Below are positions 40,643 to 49,062 of a DNA stretch of 49,260 nt, piece by piece. Source of the DNA: DMER01 sp003451645 (lineage in GTDB: Bacteria; Pseudomonadota; Alphaproteobacteria; Micropepsales; Micropepsaceae); assembly GCA_031976175.1 (NCBI GenBank), contig DALYLR010000029.1, forward strand, positions 1 to 49,260, in the 5' to 3' direction. A program made the translations under genes and the position numbers. Positions within the stretch are counted from its first letter, which is position 1, and every line of letters begins with the position of its first letter. Under the pieces are notes generated by a model. The model ran no database searches. It was not told the origin of the DNA and saw only the letters and a list, made by a program, of their open reading frames with translations.

Positions 40643-43132
40643 TTAGGTCCCTCGCGGTTTTGCCCTTGCGGTTGCCTGCGCCGTCCACGGATCGTCTGGC
40701 CAATGATGTTTCGGATAGCGCCCTTTCAAGTCCTTCTTCACCAATGGATAACCATTGGCCCAAAAACTCTTCAGATCGCGCGTGACCTGCACCGGACGGC
40801 GTGCGGGCGACAGCAAATGCAGAAGAACTGGCACGCGGCCGCCGCCCACGGTTGGCGTCTCCGTCAGTCCGAACATCTCCTGAAGACGGACCGCCAATAC
40901 CGGCACCTCGCCCGCGTAATCGATGCGGATCGTCGAGCCGCTGGGCACATCGAGTGCAACGGGCGCCAATTGATCGAGCCGCTTGCTTTGCTCCCAAGTG
41001 AGTTGCGCCTTCAAGGCCTGATGGACATCGGCGCGGGCGAAGTCGCTGGCGCGCGACACATTGCCCAGAAATGGCAATAGCCAATCTTTGAGGGTCTCAA
41101 GAAGCGCCCCGTCGCCAAAATCAGGCCAGGCGCCTTCTGGATCCAGCCTGCGCACAAAGGCGGCGCGCGCCCGCAAGGCCACCGCCTCGTCAGACCAATG
41201 GAGGCAGTTCAGGCCCAATTCCGCGACGCCCTGCAACGCCGCCACGGCCAACTGTTCTGGGTCGGGCTTGGCGAGCACGCGCTGCGACAAAACCAGGCTC
41301 CCCAATTTGCGTTCGCTGCGCGCCACAACTGCTTTCTCGCGGGTGTCCCACGCAATCATGTCGGCGATGACGATCTGGCCCCCAAACAGTTCCTCAATAT
41401 CGCTCAGGGACAGAGGCGCCGCGAGGTGGATTTTCCCATCTGCCTTTCCGGCATCCAACGCCGCGATGGCGAGGAAGGCCTCGCGCGCCAGAGCATCAGT
41501 CTCATCCAGTTTCGCGCCGCGCCCATTGACCAGGCGGAAGCTGCCATGCCCGCGGGCTTTGGCGACCCGCTCCGGAAAGCCCAGTGCGGTGACGAGGCCC
41601 GCTCTTGCCGCGTCAGCGCTCTTTTCCTCTACCCGCAACATCCGCCGCCATGTGCGCGCCTGGTCCCGCGCACGCGCCAGAGCACCACGATCCGCGCGCG
41701 GATCATTCTCGGTGCCATTGAAGATGTCGAGCCGGGTGCGCGCATCTGCATCCCGCAAACTGCCCGTGCCGCGCATGATGTCGCGCTCGGTCAAGATTGC
41801 TGCCAGCGCTGCCGCCGTTGCTCCCTCGCCCAATTCCATGCCGCGCAACATCATATGGCTGAGCCGGGGATGGGCGCCAAAGCGCGCCATCGCTTTGCCA
41901 TGCGCTGTGATGCGCTTCTGCGGATCGATGGCACCTAGATCGCGCAACAGGCCTTGCGCCTCCGCAAAGGCCGCCGCTGGCGGCGGGTCCATGAAGCCAA
42001 GCGTCGCGGGATCGCTCACACCCCACTGCGCCAGATCGAGCGCCAAGGGGGCCAAATCGCTAATAAGCATTTCCGGTGGCGTTTGCGGCGCCAGCGCGCG
42101 GGTCTCAGGCTCCGCCCACAGACGATAGCAAACCCCTGGCGCCACACGGCCTGCGCGCCCACGGCGCTGATCAGCGGACGCCAATGACACGCGCTGCGTG
42201 ACAAGGCGGGTAAGCCCCAGGCCCGGATCATAGCGCGCCAGGCGCTGCTCGCCGCTATCGATCACGACACGGACGTCCTCAATCGTCAGACTGGTCTCGG
42301 CAATTGCAGTGGCCAGCACGATCTTGCGCACGCCAGCCTTCGCCGGGCGGATTGCGGCATCTTGCTCTCCCGCACTCAGCGCCCCGTAAAGCGGATGCAA
42401 GGTAACCCTCTGATCCGCCTGCAGATCATCGAGCGCGCGCATCACCGAGCGGATTTCGCCCTCACCCGGCAGAAAGGCGAGGACCCCGCCCTCATCCTCG
42501 CGTAGCGCGCGCCTGATGGCCGCCGCCATCTCGTGATCAAGCCGCGCATTGGCGACCGGCGCCAGATAACGTGTGTCCACGGGATAGGCACGCCCCTCGC
42601 TGCGCACGACCGGCGCCTGACCTAGCAAGCGCGAGACGCGCTCCCCGTCCAAGGTTGCTGACATCACCAGAATCTTGAGGCTGTCGTTTAGCGCGCCTTG
42701 GCTCTCCAGAGCGAGTGCCAGACCCAGATCGGCCGCGAGGCTTCGCTCATGAAATTCGTCAAAGATCAGCAGCGCCACACCGGCCAACTCCGGATCGTTC
42801 TGCAGGCGGCGGGTGAGCAGCCCTTCGGTCAGCACTTCAATACGCGTGGCGGCGCTCACCCGGGAGTCTTGCCGGATGCGATATCCAACAGTATGTCCAA
42901 CATCCTCGCCCAATTCTTGCGCCATCCGCGCCGCAGCGGCGCGCGCCGCAACCCGGCGCGGCTCAAGCATGACGATCGTCTTACCCTTCGCCCACGGCTC
43001 ATTGAGCAATGCCAGCGGCACGCGCGTCGTTTTCCCGGCGCCCGGCGGAGCCTCCAGAACGCAATTCTTATGCCGGCTCAGCTGTTCGCGCAGGCGCGGC
43101 AAGGCCTCGTCGATCGGCAGGGGCGCGCGCAT
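40643..43132 (-). CDS. hrpB: ATP-dependent RNA helicase-like protein
   Basis: The 829-residue DEAH-box protein has Walker A LEAPPGAGKTTRVPLALL, motif II in the HrpB form IFDEFHERSL, motif III VMSATLDG, motif V VLATAIAETSLTIEDV and motif VI QRRGRAGRVAPG. The C-terminal HrpB domain ends with the family's hallmark RYPKHHWPDDPWTA. Length and order are normal. HrpB's substrate in most bacteria is not known. It lies 20 bp downstream of argG on the same strand, a housekeeping boundary outside the polysaccharide locus. Confidence 0.96.
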   Translation of the reverse strand: MRAPLPIDEALPRLREQLSRHKNCVLEAPPGAGKTTRVPLALLNEPWAKGKTIVMLEPRRVAARAAAARMAQELGEDVGHTVGYRIRQDSRVSAATRIEVLTEGLLTRRLQNDPELAGVALLIFDEFHERSLAADLGLALALESQGALNDSLKILVMSATLDGERVSRLLGQAPVVRSEGRAYPVDTRYLAPVANARLDHEMAAAIRRALREDEGGVLAFLPGEGEIRSVMRALDDLQADQRVTLHPLYGALSAGEQDAAIRPAKAGVRKIVLATAIAETSLTIEDVRVVIDSGEQRLARYDPGLGLTRLVTQRVSLASADQRRGRAGRVAPGVCYRLWAEPETRALAPQTPPEMLISDLAPLALDLAQWGVSDPATLGFMDPPPAAAFAEAQGLLRDLGAIDPQKRITAHGKAMARFGAHPRLSHMMLRGMELGEGATAAALAAILTERDIMRGTGSLRDADARTRLDIFNGTENDPRADRGALARARDQARTWRRMLRVEEKSADAARAGLVTALGFPERVAKARGHGSFRLVNGRGAKLDETDALAREAFLAIAALDAGKADGKIHLAAPLSLSDIEELFGGQIVIADMIAWDTREKAVVARSERKLGSLVLSQRVLAKPDPEQLAVAALQGVAELGLNCLHWSDEAVALRARAAFVRRLDPEGAWPDFGDGALLETLKDWLLPFLGNVSRASDFARADVHQALKAQLTWEQSKRLDQLAPVALDVPSGSTIRIDYAGEVPVLAVRLQEMFGLTETPTVGGGRVPVLLHLLSPARRPVQVTRDLKSFWANGYPLVKKDLKGRYPKHHWPDDPWTAQATARAKPRGT

Positions 43133-43152
43133 GGGTCCGGACCGCCGCTCAC

Positions 43153-44367
43153 TTAATCCTTGTACGCATGATAGATCTGCTGCTCATAGGCATGCAGGCG
43201 GGCGGCCCCGGCCGCATCGCGCCCGGAATAGGCGCTTGCAACCTCCCCATATTGCGATCCGGCAACGCCCAAAAGATCATAGGGCGAGCGCGCCGCCGCC
43301 GAGCGGATGCGCTCGACATCCAGTTCCACCTCGACCGTCCCGGTGACGCGGGTTTGGCTGGAGGACAGAAAGGCCTTGATGTCGTTCATCAACGGATCAA
43401 GGAAGCGCGCCTCATGAACGAGCCGCCCAAACTCCTCCGCCAAGGTCTTCTTGGTAAAGATTTGCCCTTGCGACAGTGTGATTTTCTCAAGTGTGCGATG
43501 CGCCTCATAAAGAATATCCGCCGCCGGAGATTCGTACGCCACCCGCCCCTTCTTGCCCGGAACCGAGGTGCCGACATGGTAATGGCGGCCAATGCCTAAA
43601 CGATTGCCGAGATCGGCCAATGCCTTGATCACCGCAACAGGGCCGGTCACCGTATGCGCGCCCTGCTTGAGGCTGACAGGCTCGCCACGGACAAACTCAA
43701 GTGTGATTTGCGTCCGCGTGGCATCGGCTGCGACCTTTGAATACCACGCCGTATCGGGCAGCAGGCCGTGCGAGGTCAGAGTTTCCTTGCCCCCCACTGA
43801 CACGCCCCAGAGGCCCACATTGTACGAATAGGTCGTGCTTGCTGACACGGCAAAGCCACGTTCGGTCAGAAAGGCGCGCGAGGCATCACGCGAAATCCCA
43901 TGCTCGCGAATCGGCGCCACAGGTTCTATGCGCCGGTTCTCGCACGCGCGCGGATGCTGCCCCTCGACCAGGATCACCGTGTCGAAGCGGTACTGATCAT
44001 TGCCAGCACCTGTACTGCCATGCACGATATGGGTGACGCCCAATTGGTCCGCCACCTTGACCACCTCGCGCGCTTGCACCAGACGCTCGGCGCTCACACA
44101 CAGCGGATAGCCGTCGCGGCTGACATTGCCAAAGATCAGATATTTCAAGACATCCGCGTAAAGCTGCTCGCTGCCATCGATCAGCACATGGCGGTCGGCG
44201 CCCAATTCCTTAGAGCGCGCGGCGATGCGCGCGCATTCTTCGCCTGAGAAGCCGCCGGTGTCGACCGTGACGGTCGTGATATCCTTCACCCCATACTTCT
44301 CGCGCATGAACGGCACAAGGAACGAGGTGTCGAGCCCGCCTGAAAAGGCAATAACGATCTTGTCCAT
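43153..44367 (-). CDS. argG: Argininosuccinate synthase
   Basis: The 404-residue protein joins citrulline and aspartate using ATP in arginine synthesis. The PP-loop is IAFSGGLDTSFLVPFM. It is followed by TVTVDTGGF, HGSTGAGNDQYRFD, EHGISRDASRAFLTERGFAV and SYNVGLWGVSVGG. This is the longer-type sequence rather than the most common ArgG form (YSGGLDTS, IAHGATGKGND), as the GST-GAGNDQ variant shows. The ATG at 44367 overlaps the stop of the unidentified gene upstream (TGATG), so the two are coupled. Confidence 0.94.
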   Translation of the reverse strand: MDKIVIAFSGGLDTSFLVPFMREKYGVKDITTVTVDTGGFSGEECARIAARSKELGADRHVLIDGSEQLYADVLKYLIFGNVSRDGYPLCVSAERLVQAREVVKVADQLGVTHIVHGSTGAGNDQYRFDTVILVEGQHPRACENRRIEPVAPIREHGISRDASRAFLTERGFAVSASTTYSYNVGLWGVSVGGKETLTSHGLLPDTAWYSKVAADATRTQITLEFVRGEPVSLKQGAHTVTGPVAVIKALADLGNRLGIGRHYHVGTSVPGKKGRVAYESPAADILYEAHRTLEKITLSQGQIFTKKTLAEEFGRLVHEARFLDPLMNDIKAFLSSSQTRVTGTVEVELDVERIRSAAARSPYDLLGVAGSQYGEVASAYSGRDAAGAARLHAYEQQIYHAYKD

Positions 44368-45251
44368 CACTCTTTCTCCACTCGCAAAGGCAAATACAGC
44401 GCCCCATCGCGCTCGATTTGATAGGGCGGGCAGATGATATAGCGCTGTCCATTGGCGCGGCCCGCGACGAGCCCCTCCTTGGCCGCCGCATCATCCGCAC
44501 GCAGAAGGATGTCGTAAGGCTCGGCGCCCTGCAGGCCCGAAAAGATGCGCGCGAAGTCGAGATCGGCCTTCATCCCGTATACCATCGTCATGTGCCCTAA
44601 GGGATGCCGTGGCATCACCGGCTGATGGATCTCGATCTGGCGTCCAAAGCGGGCGTGCACCTTAAGCGCCGGATTGTCATATTGTGCAATGCCTTGGAAA
44701 CGCTGGCGCTCCTCGGCCCTGTATAGGCTTAATGCCATCGCTTTGGTTGCAGGCCCAAGCGCCAGGTTCTGCAAGGCGGGCATGAACTTCCGCAGACTGA
44801 ATAAGGAGAAGCCAATCAGCGTGTCGCCATCAAGCGCCAGGCCTGCGATCTGACCGGAAACTGGCAACGCATCCAGGGCCTCCAGCGGCACGCTTGGATC
44901 GGCGGCAAAAGCCTCAATCAAGGCGGCGGGCGCGCTATCGCGGGGAATGCAAAACCCGATGACGGCCGTCTGCATCAAGACACAGTCGATATAGACCCAG
45001 TTCGGCATTTTGAGCGCCGGGTTGCCAAACCCAATCGCATTGGCCGCCAGATAGGCCAAATGAAAGGCCCGGTCTTCTGCCCGCTCCATCACTTTGATAA
45101 CGCACGGCACGTGCCCAAGCCTCTCGATCGCCAGCGCCGCCGCGTTGCGCTCAGACGCAGCCACGTAAGGCATCAAGCCCGCCTGCACAAAGGGCTGCAG
45201 CCAGGCACTCAAGCCCGAGGCGGGTCCAGCGAGGTTCGAAACGGGGTTCAT
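44367..45251 (-). CDS. Unidentified protein translationally coupled to argG
   Basis: The 294-residue soluble-looking protein has no signal peptide or membrane segment. Regions that look conserved are ALAIERLGHVPCVIKVMERA, LAYLAANAIGFGNPALKMPN, WVYIDCVLMQTAVIGFCIPR, LAGLALDGDTLIGFSLFSLR and MPRHPLGHMTMVYGMKADL. I do not recognise the family. The one-base overlap of its stop with the argG ATG suggests co-translation and perhaps a role near arginine metabolism, but nothing in the sequence shows what it does. It diverges from a DUF2189 gene, with FNR-type boxes between the two. Confidence 0.7.
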   Translation of the reverse strand: MNPVSNLAGPASGLSAWLQPFVQAGLMPYVAASERNAAALAIERLGHVPCVIKVMERAEDRAFHLAYLAANAIGFGNPALKMPNWVYIDCVLMQTAVIGFCIPRDSAPAALIEAFAADPSVPLEALDALPVSGQIAGLALDGDTLIGFSLFSLRKFMPALQNLALGPATKAMALSLYRAEERQRFQGIAQYDNPALKVHARFGRQIEIHQPVMPRHPLGHMTMVYGMKADLDFARIFSGLQGAEPYDILLRADDAAAKEGLVAGRANGQRYIICPPYQIERDGALYLPLRVEKE

Positions 45252-45256
45252 CCGCC

Positions 45257-45270
45257 GTCATTACGATCAA
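45257..45270. promoter_or_regulatory. Weak FNR/FixK-type half-matching box
   Basis: GTCAT-TACG-ATCAA matches the FNR consensus TTGAT-N4-ATCAA at 8 of 10 fixed positions, with a perfect right half. Its centre is 39 bp from that of the perfect box at 45296-45309. Confidence 0.4.
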
Positions 45271-45295
45271 AGTGCGGTCGCGACAAGGCCATGGC

Positions 45296-45309
45296 TTGAT
45301 TTCGATCAA
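45296..45309. promoter_or_regulatory. FNR/FixK-type binding box
   Basis: TTGAT-TTCG-ATCAA is a perfect match to the FNR-family consensus TTGAT-N4-ATCAA. It lies 58 bp before the GTG start of the DUF2189 gene, in the region divergent from the argG-coupled gene. FNR-family regulators activate cbb3 oxidase genes under low oxygen, and ccoGHIS is adjacent, so oxygen control of the DUF2189 gene is likely. Confidence 0.75.
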
Positions 45310-45367
45310 AGGCCCTGGCGCAATTTGCGGCAGGCTCACGCATAAGCAAATAGCAAGGGAGCGCGCC

Positions 45368-46171
45368 GTGACGTCACAGACCCAGATCTTTCAACCAGGA
45401 CCCGGTCTCGCCTTGCGCCGCCCTACCATGGACGATCCTTGGGCGTGGCTCGCCGCAGGGTGGAAGGATCTGTGGCGCGCGCCTCTTTACAGTTTGGCCT
45501 ATGGACTGGTGTTCGCGGGCACAGGCGCCATTCTGACCGGCGGCTTGTGGCTTTTTGATTTGCTGGCGTGGGTTCCGGCGTTGGCCGCTTGTTTCGTGCT
45601 GGTCGGCCCAATCATGGCCTTTGGCCTTTATGAAATCAGCAGGCGGCATGAGGCCGGTGAGCCGCTGGATTGGCGGGGCATCGTTCTGGTGCGCGCGCCA
45701 TCCTATATTCAGCTGGGCCTGATTTGCTTCCTGTTGCTGTTCATCGCGCTGGTTTGGATGCGCGCGGCCACCTTGATCTATGCCCTATTCACCTATGGCG
45801 TTTACATGCCGCTCGACAAATTCGCGGCCTTTGCGATTGGCACTGCGCAAGGCCTGGGCCTTCTGGCGGTGGGCAGCGTGATTGGTGCGGCCCTGGGGCT
45901 TTTGACCTTTGCGGTCTCCGCACTCTCGATCCCGATTCTGATGCGCCACCCAACTGACGCGATCACAGCCTTGGTCGCCAGTGTCGGGACGTTGTTCCGC
46001 GCACCCGGCCCCATGCTGCTGTGGGCATGGCTCATTGCGGTGATGAGCTTTTTTGGCCTGGCGACGTTCTTTCTAGGGCTGATCGTCGTCTTCCCGTTAC
46101 TGGGCCATGCGACGTGGCATGCCTATCGCGGTCTGGTGGTCGATTCCGACTGCAAGCCATCCGTCGGCTGA
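45368..46171 (+). CDS. DUF2189-family integral membrane protein
   Basis: The 267-residue protein starts at the GTG at 45368 behind AAGGGAG. It opens with a short cytoplasmic tail ending in WAWLAAGWKDLWRAPLYSLAY, the family's entry signature, then about six membrane segments (LVFAGTGAILTGGLWLFDLL, WVPALAACFVLVGPIMAFGL, QLGLICFLLLFIALVW and so on). YEISRRHEAGEPLDW between segments and LSIPILMRHPTDAITAL are typical. Proteins of this family are often encoded near respiratory oxidase genes; their role is not established. A perfect FNR-type box upstream and the convergent ccoS gene suggest a role in microaerobic respiration. The 3' end overlaps ccoS by 49 bp. Confidence 0.85.
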   Translation: MTSQTQIFQPGPGLALRRPTMDDPWAWLAAGWKDLWRAPLYSLAYGLVFAGTGAILTGGLWLFDLLAWVPALAACFVLVGPIMAFGLYEISRRHEAGEPLDWRGIVLVRAPSYIQLGLICFLLLFIALVWMRAATLIYALFTYGVYMPLDKFAAFAIGTAQGLGLLAVGSVIGAALGLLTFAVSALSIPILMRHPTDAITALVASVGTLFRAPGPMLLWAWLIAVMSFFGLATFFLGLIVVFPLLGHATWHAYRGLVVDSDCKPSVG

Positions 46172-46308
46172 TCATCATCGATCAGGATCCGCTCAGCCGC
46201 GCCGTCCAAATCCTCATATTGTTTGGCATTGAGGCTCCAGAAGAACGCGCCAAGCGCCACCACGCCCAGCATCATCGCACAGGGGATCAGGAGCAGCAGG
46301 ATGTCCAT
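46123..46308 (-). CDS. ccoS: cbb3-type cytochrome oxidase assembly protein CcoS/FixS
   Basis: The 61-residue protein has one membrane helix (DILLLLIPCAMMLGVVALGA) followed by FFWSLNAKQYEDLDGAAERIL, the invariant CcoS pattern with the acidic D-x-D-x-x-x-x-R-I-L end of the helix. It is needed for maturation of cbb3 oxidase, probably with CcoI in copper or haem delivery. The ATG at 46308 lies one base beyond the ccoI stop (TGA-C-ATG), and the sequence before it is repeat-derived without a good ribosome binding site, so translation may depend on coupling to ccoI. Confidence 0.9.
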   Translation of the reverse strand: MDILLLLIPCAMMLGVVALGAFFWSLNAKQYEDLDGAAERILIDDDQPTDGLQSESTTRPR

Positions 46309-46309
46309 G

Positions 46310-48589
46310 TCAACGCTGCCCGGTTGGAGCGGGATGACTTTCCTTTGAAACGCTATCCCGCTCCAACCTTCTGTTTTTGCGCGTGTCCTGACGGAAAACC
46401 GGTGTCCACTTTTCCTGGACACGCGCCAGCCTTAGTGCATTCAGCGTCACCACCAATGACGACCCTGACATCGCAATAGCAGCGATGAGGGGCGTGACCA
46501 AGCCTGCAAAAGCCAGCGGTACCGCGCAAATGTTGTATAAAATCGAAAAGCCGAGGTTCTCCCGCACACGGGTTTGCGCGGCACGCGCGAGGGCCAATGC
46601 GTCCGCAATGGTCTGCAAGCGCCCGCCTTGCAGCACCATGTCGGAGGCCGCCAGCGCCACATCCGCGCCCGCACCCATAGAAATCGAGACATCTGCCTCG
46701 GCGAGGGCTGCCGCATCATTGATCCCATCGCCCACCATCAGGACCACCCGGCCCTCCTGCTTCAGGGCGCGCACGCGGGCAATCTTGTCCTCGGGCAAGG
46801 CCTCGCCCGCCCAGCTTTCGGCGCCTGCGTCCAGTGCGATGCTCTCCACCACCGCCGCGCGGTCTCCGGAAAGAACCTCGATCTGAACGCCCAGATCTTT
46901 CAGCGTGCGCAAGGCCGCATGGGCATCGGGCCGCAGATGGTCGGCAAAGGTCAAGCGGTGGGGCGGACTCCCGCCAATGGAGACCCACAGATGCATGGCA
47001 TTGTCGTCCGCCTGCTGATCTTGTGCCCCCGCAAAGGCCGCGCGGCCAATGCGCACGCGCTTCCCTTGCACCGTTCCTTCGAGCCCCATCCCCGGGACTT
47101 CAACGACATCGCTGCAAACCGGTCCATCTCCGGCAGCCCTCCCCAAAGCGCGGGCCACCGGATGCTGGCTCGCGCGTGCCAGCTCCGCCGCCATGGCCAG
47201 CACGTCCCGCGGCACAGATGGGTCGTCCTGCCATTGCGGGACCCCAAGCGTTAGCGTGCCGGTCTTGTCAAAGATCACCGTGTCGATCCGGGCTAGGCGT
47301 TCTAGCGCATCCCCGCTCTTGATGAGCAACCCTTGCCGGAACAGACGTCCAGCCGCCACGATCTGCACGGCCGGCACCGCGAGCCCCAAGGCGCATGGGC
47401 AGGTAATGATCAGCAGAGCCACCGCGCGCATCACAGCATCATGGGTGCTGAACCCGATCCAAACACCCCACACCATTGCCAGCAGCGCCAGGCCATGCAC
47501 CACTGGCACATAGGCCCGCGCCGCCCGGTCAGCGATCCGTACATAGGCGCTGCGGCTTTGCTCGGCCGTCTCCAGCAAGCGCGCCAGTCCGGCAAGGGTG
47601 GAGTCCTGCACGCGCGCCGCGGCCTCGATGATGATGGGCCGCCCCAGATTGAGCGCGCCCGCGCGGATATTGGCGCCTTTGGCCAAAGTCTGCGGCGCCG
47701 ATTCCCCTGTCAACAGCGAGAGATCCAGTTCGGCCGCCTGTGAGGCCAAGACGCCGTCGGCGATCACGCGCTCGCCCGCCGCCAGCAGCAAGCGGTCGCC
47801 TGTGCGAATATCCTGTGCACGGATGGTTGAGACATGACCGTCCTCTGCGATCCGCGAGGCCGTGGCCGATTGCATTTTCAAGAGATCATTGGCGGCACTG
47901 CGCGCTTGCGCGCGCAAGAGGTGATCGAGATACCGCCCAATGAGCAGAAAGAACAGCAAGGTCACCGCTGCATCAAAGAAGGCGTGCTCCGCCCCTTGCA
48001 CGGTCTCTATCAGGCTCATGCCCACCGCCAGGATGACGCCCAGGCAGATCGGCACATCCATATTCGTCCGCCCACGCCGCAACGCGCCGAACGCGGACCG
48101 GAAGAAGGGGCGGCCTGCATAGGCGACAGCAGGGATGGCGATCATGGCCGACAGCCAGTGAAACAGGGTGCGGGTTTCCTCGCCCATGTCTCCGCCAGCC
48201 CAGACAGACACCGAGAACAGCATGATGTTGCCCGCCGCAAAGCCCGCAACCGCGAGGCAGCGCAGCAGCAAACGCGCCTCCTCATCGCCCGTTTGGCTCA
48301 ACGCCGCCGGATCGAAGGCCTTGGATGGGAAGCCCAGCCGCGCCAGCCGGTCGACAACGGCGTTTGCCAGCGCAGGCACGCCGTCCCACTCCACCACCAA
48401 TTTGCCTGTGCTCAGATTCATCCGCGCACCCGTCACGCCAGGCAGCGCTTGCAAATTGCCCTCAATTTTCTTGATGCAGCCCGCGCAGCGCGCGCCCGTA
48501 ACGGAGAGTTCCAGAATGTTATGCTCACGCTCTTTGCGGATGAAGGGTGTCACATCATCGGGGCCTGCGCTCAGGCTTAGCGTAACCAC
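46310..48589 (-). CDS. ccoI: Copper-translocating P-type ATPase CcoI/FixI
   Basis: The 759-residue P1B ATPase supplies copper for cbb3 oxidase assembly. A heavy-metal domain at the N-terminus has Cys35 and Cys38 (GARCAGCIKKI). Eight membrane helices are expected. The metal motif CPCALGLAVP is at about 396, the phosphorylation motif DKTGTLTLGVP at about 440, and the hinge MVGDGINDAAALAEADVSI near 630. The last 37 or so residues (from VQEKWTPVFRQDTRKNRR) are encoded by a mosaic repeat and are unlike the usual short FixI end. The start is a GTG at 48589 overlapping ccoH by 13 bp. Confidence 0.93.
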   Translation of the reverse strand: MVTLSLSAGPDDVTPFIRKEREHNILELSVTGARCAGCIKKIEGNLQALPGVTGARMNLSTGKLVVEWDGVPALANAVVDRLARLGFPSKAFDPAALSQTGDEEARLLLRCLAVAGFAAGNIMLFSVSVWAGGDMGEETRTLFHWLSAMIAIPAVAYAGRPFFRSAFGALRRGRTNMDVPICLGVILAVGMSLIETVQGAEHAFFDAAVTLLFFLLIGRYLDHLLRAQARSAANDLLKMQSATASRIAEDGHVSTIRAQDIRTGDRLLLAAGERVIADGVLASQAAELDLSLLTGESAPQTLAKGANIRAGALNLGRPIIIEAAARVQDSTLAGLARLLETAEQSRSAYVRIADRAARAYVPVVHGLALLAMVWGVWIGFSTHDAVMRAVALLIITCPCALGLAVPAVQIVAAGRLFRQGLLIKSGDALERLARIDTVIFDKTGTLTLGVPQWQDDPSVPRDVLAMAAELARASQHPVARALGRAAGDGPVCSDVVEVPGMGLEGTVQGKRVRIGRAAFAGAQDQQADDNAMHLWVSIGGSPPHRLTFADHLRPDAHAALRTLKDLGVQIEVLSGDRAAVVESIALDAGAESWAGEALPEDKIARVRALKQEGRVVLMVGDGINDAAALAEADVSISMGAGADVALAASDMVLQGGRLQTIADALALARAAQTRVRENLGFSILYNICAVPLAFAGLVTPLIAAIAMSGSSLVVTLNALRLARVQEKWTPVFRQDTRKNRRLERDSVSKESHPAPTGQR
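46321..46426. repeat. Mosaic REP-like repeat inside the 3' end of ccoI
   Basis: A perfect 14-bp stem (GGTTGGAGCGGGAT at 46322, ATCCCGCTCCAACC at 46355, loop 19 bases) is followed by TTTTT and a second perfect 10-bp stem (GCGCGTGTCC at 46379, GGACACGCGC at 46417) enclosing GGAAAACCGGTGTCCACTTT. The layout and the AAAACCGG core match a repeat very common in Rhizobiales and related genomes. A diverged copy is at 25649-25775. Here it lies in coding sequence. Confidence 0.85.
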
Positions 48590-49062
48590 AGCGTCGCCTC
48601 CGCTGCGAGGTGCTCATCGGGCTTGCCCGGTGTCTGGGCATCAAAGGTCAGGCGCCACTGCCCTGCGGCTGCACTGTCGACGGTCGCGCGATAAACGCCG
48701 TCCGCCAGACTTGCGAATGTCAGTGTCCGGTCCATCTCGGCCTGAACGGGGCGTTTCAGGGCGCCAGTGACGCTCAAGCCTTCGATCGGGCTGCCATTGA
48801 CATCCTTGATCAGCACTTCGATCAGCGCAGTGTCCCCGGCGCGCTTGGCAGAATACTCGGCCGTCCAGCCTCGGGCCACTTGCCGTTGGCGGTCCGCGAT
48901 CACGTCATTATAGGCCAACCCTTGCAGATAGGACTTCTTCTGATATTCGCCGGTCGAGGAGCGCAGCGCGGCCGAGATGAACACAACGTTGACGCCAATG
49001 GTGACCGTGAAAAAGGCCAGCAACATCCCCAGTACATGCCATCCCGTCAGTTCGCGGATCAT
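48577..49062 (-). CDS. ccoH: CcoH/FixH family protein
   Basis: The 161-residue protein has one N-terminal helix (GWHVLGMLLAFFTVTIGVNV) and a periplasmic domain containing the FixH marks SYLQGLAYNDVIADRQRQVARGW, DVNGSPIEGLSVTGALKRPV and DGVYRATVDSAAAGQWRLTFDA. FixH is needed for stability and assembly of the cbb3 oxidase. Its ATG overlaps the ccoG stop (ATGA), and its own end overlaps ccoI by 13 bp, so ccoG-H-I-S is one coupled operon. Confidence 0.92.
   Translation of the reverse strand: MIRELTGWHVLGMLLAFFTVTIGVNVVFISAALRSSTGEYQKKSYLQGLAYNDVIADRQRQVARGWTAEYSAKRAGDTALIEVLIKDVNGSPIEGLSVTGALKRPVQAEMDRTLTFASLADGVYRATVDSAAAGQWRLTFDAQTPGKPDEHLAAEATLWLR

Noticed and set aside
41061..42128. 355-codon plus-strand frame
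   Set aside because: Antisense to hrpB, extremely Ala/Arg/Ser-rich and without any recognisable motif.
46123..46422. Longer N-terminus for CcoS starting in the repeat
   Set aside because: The extra 38 residues are out-of-frame repeat sequence; the family start is the ATG at 46308.
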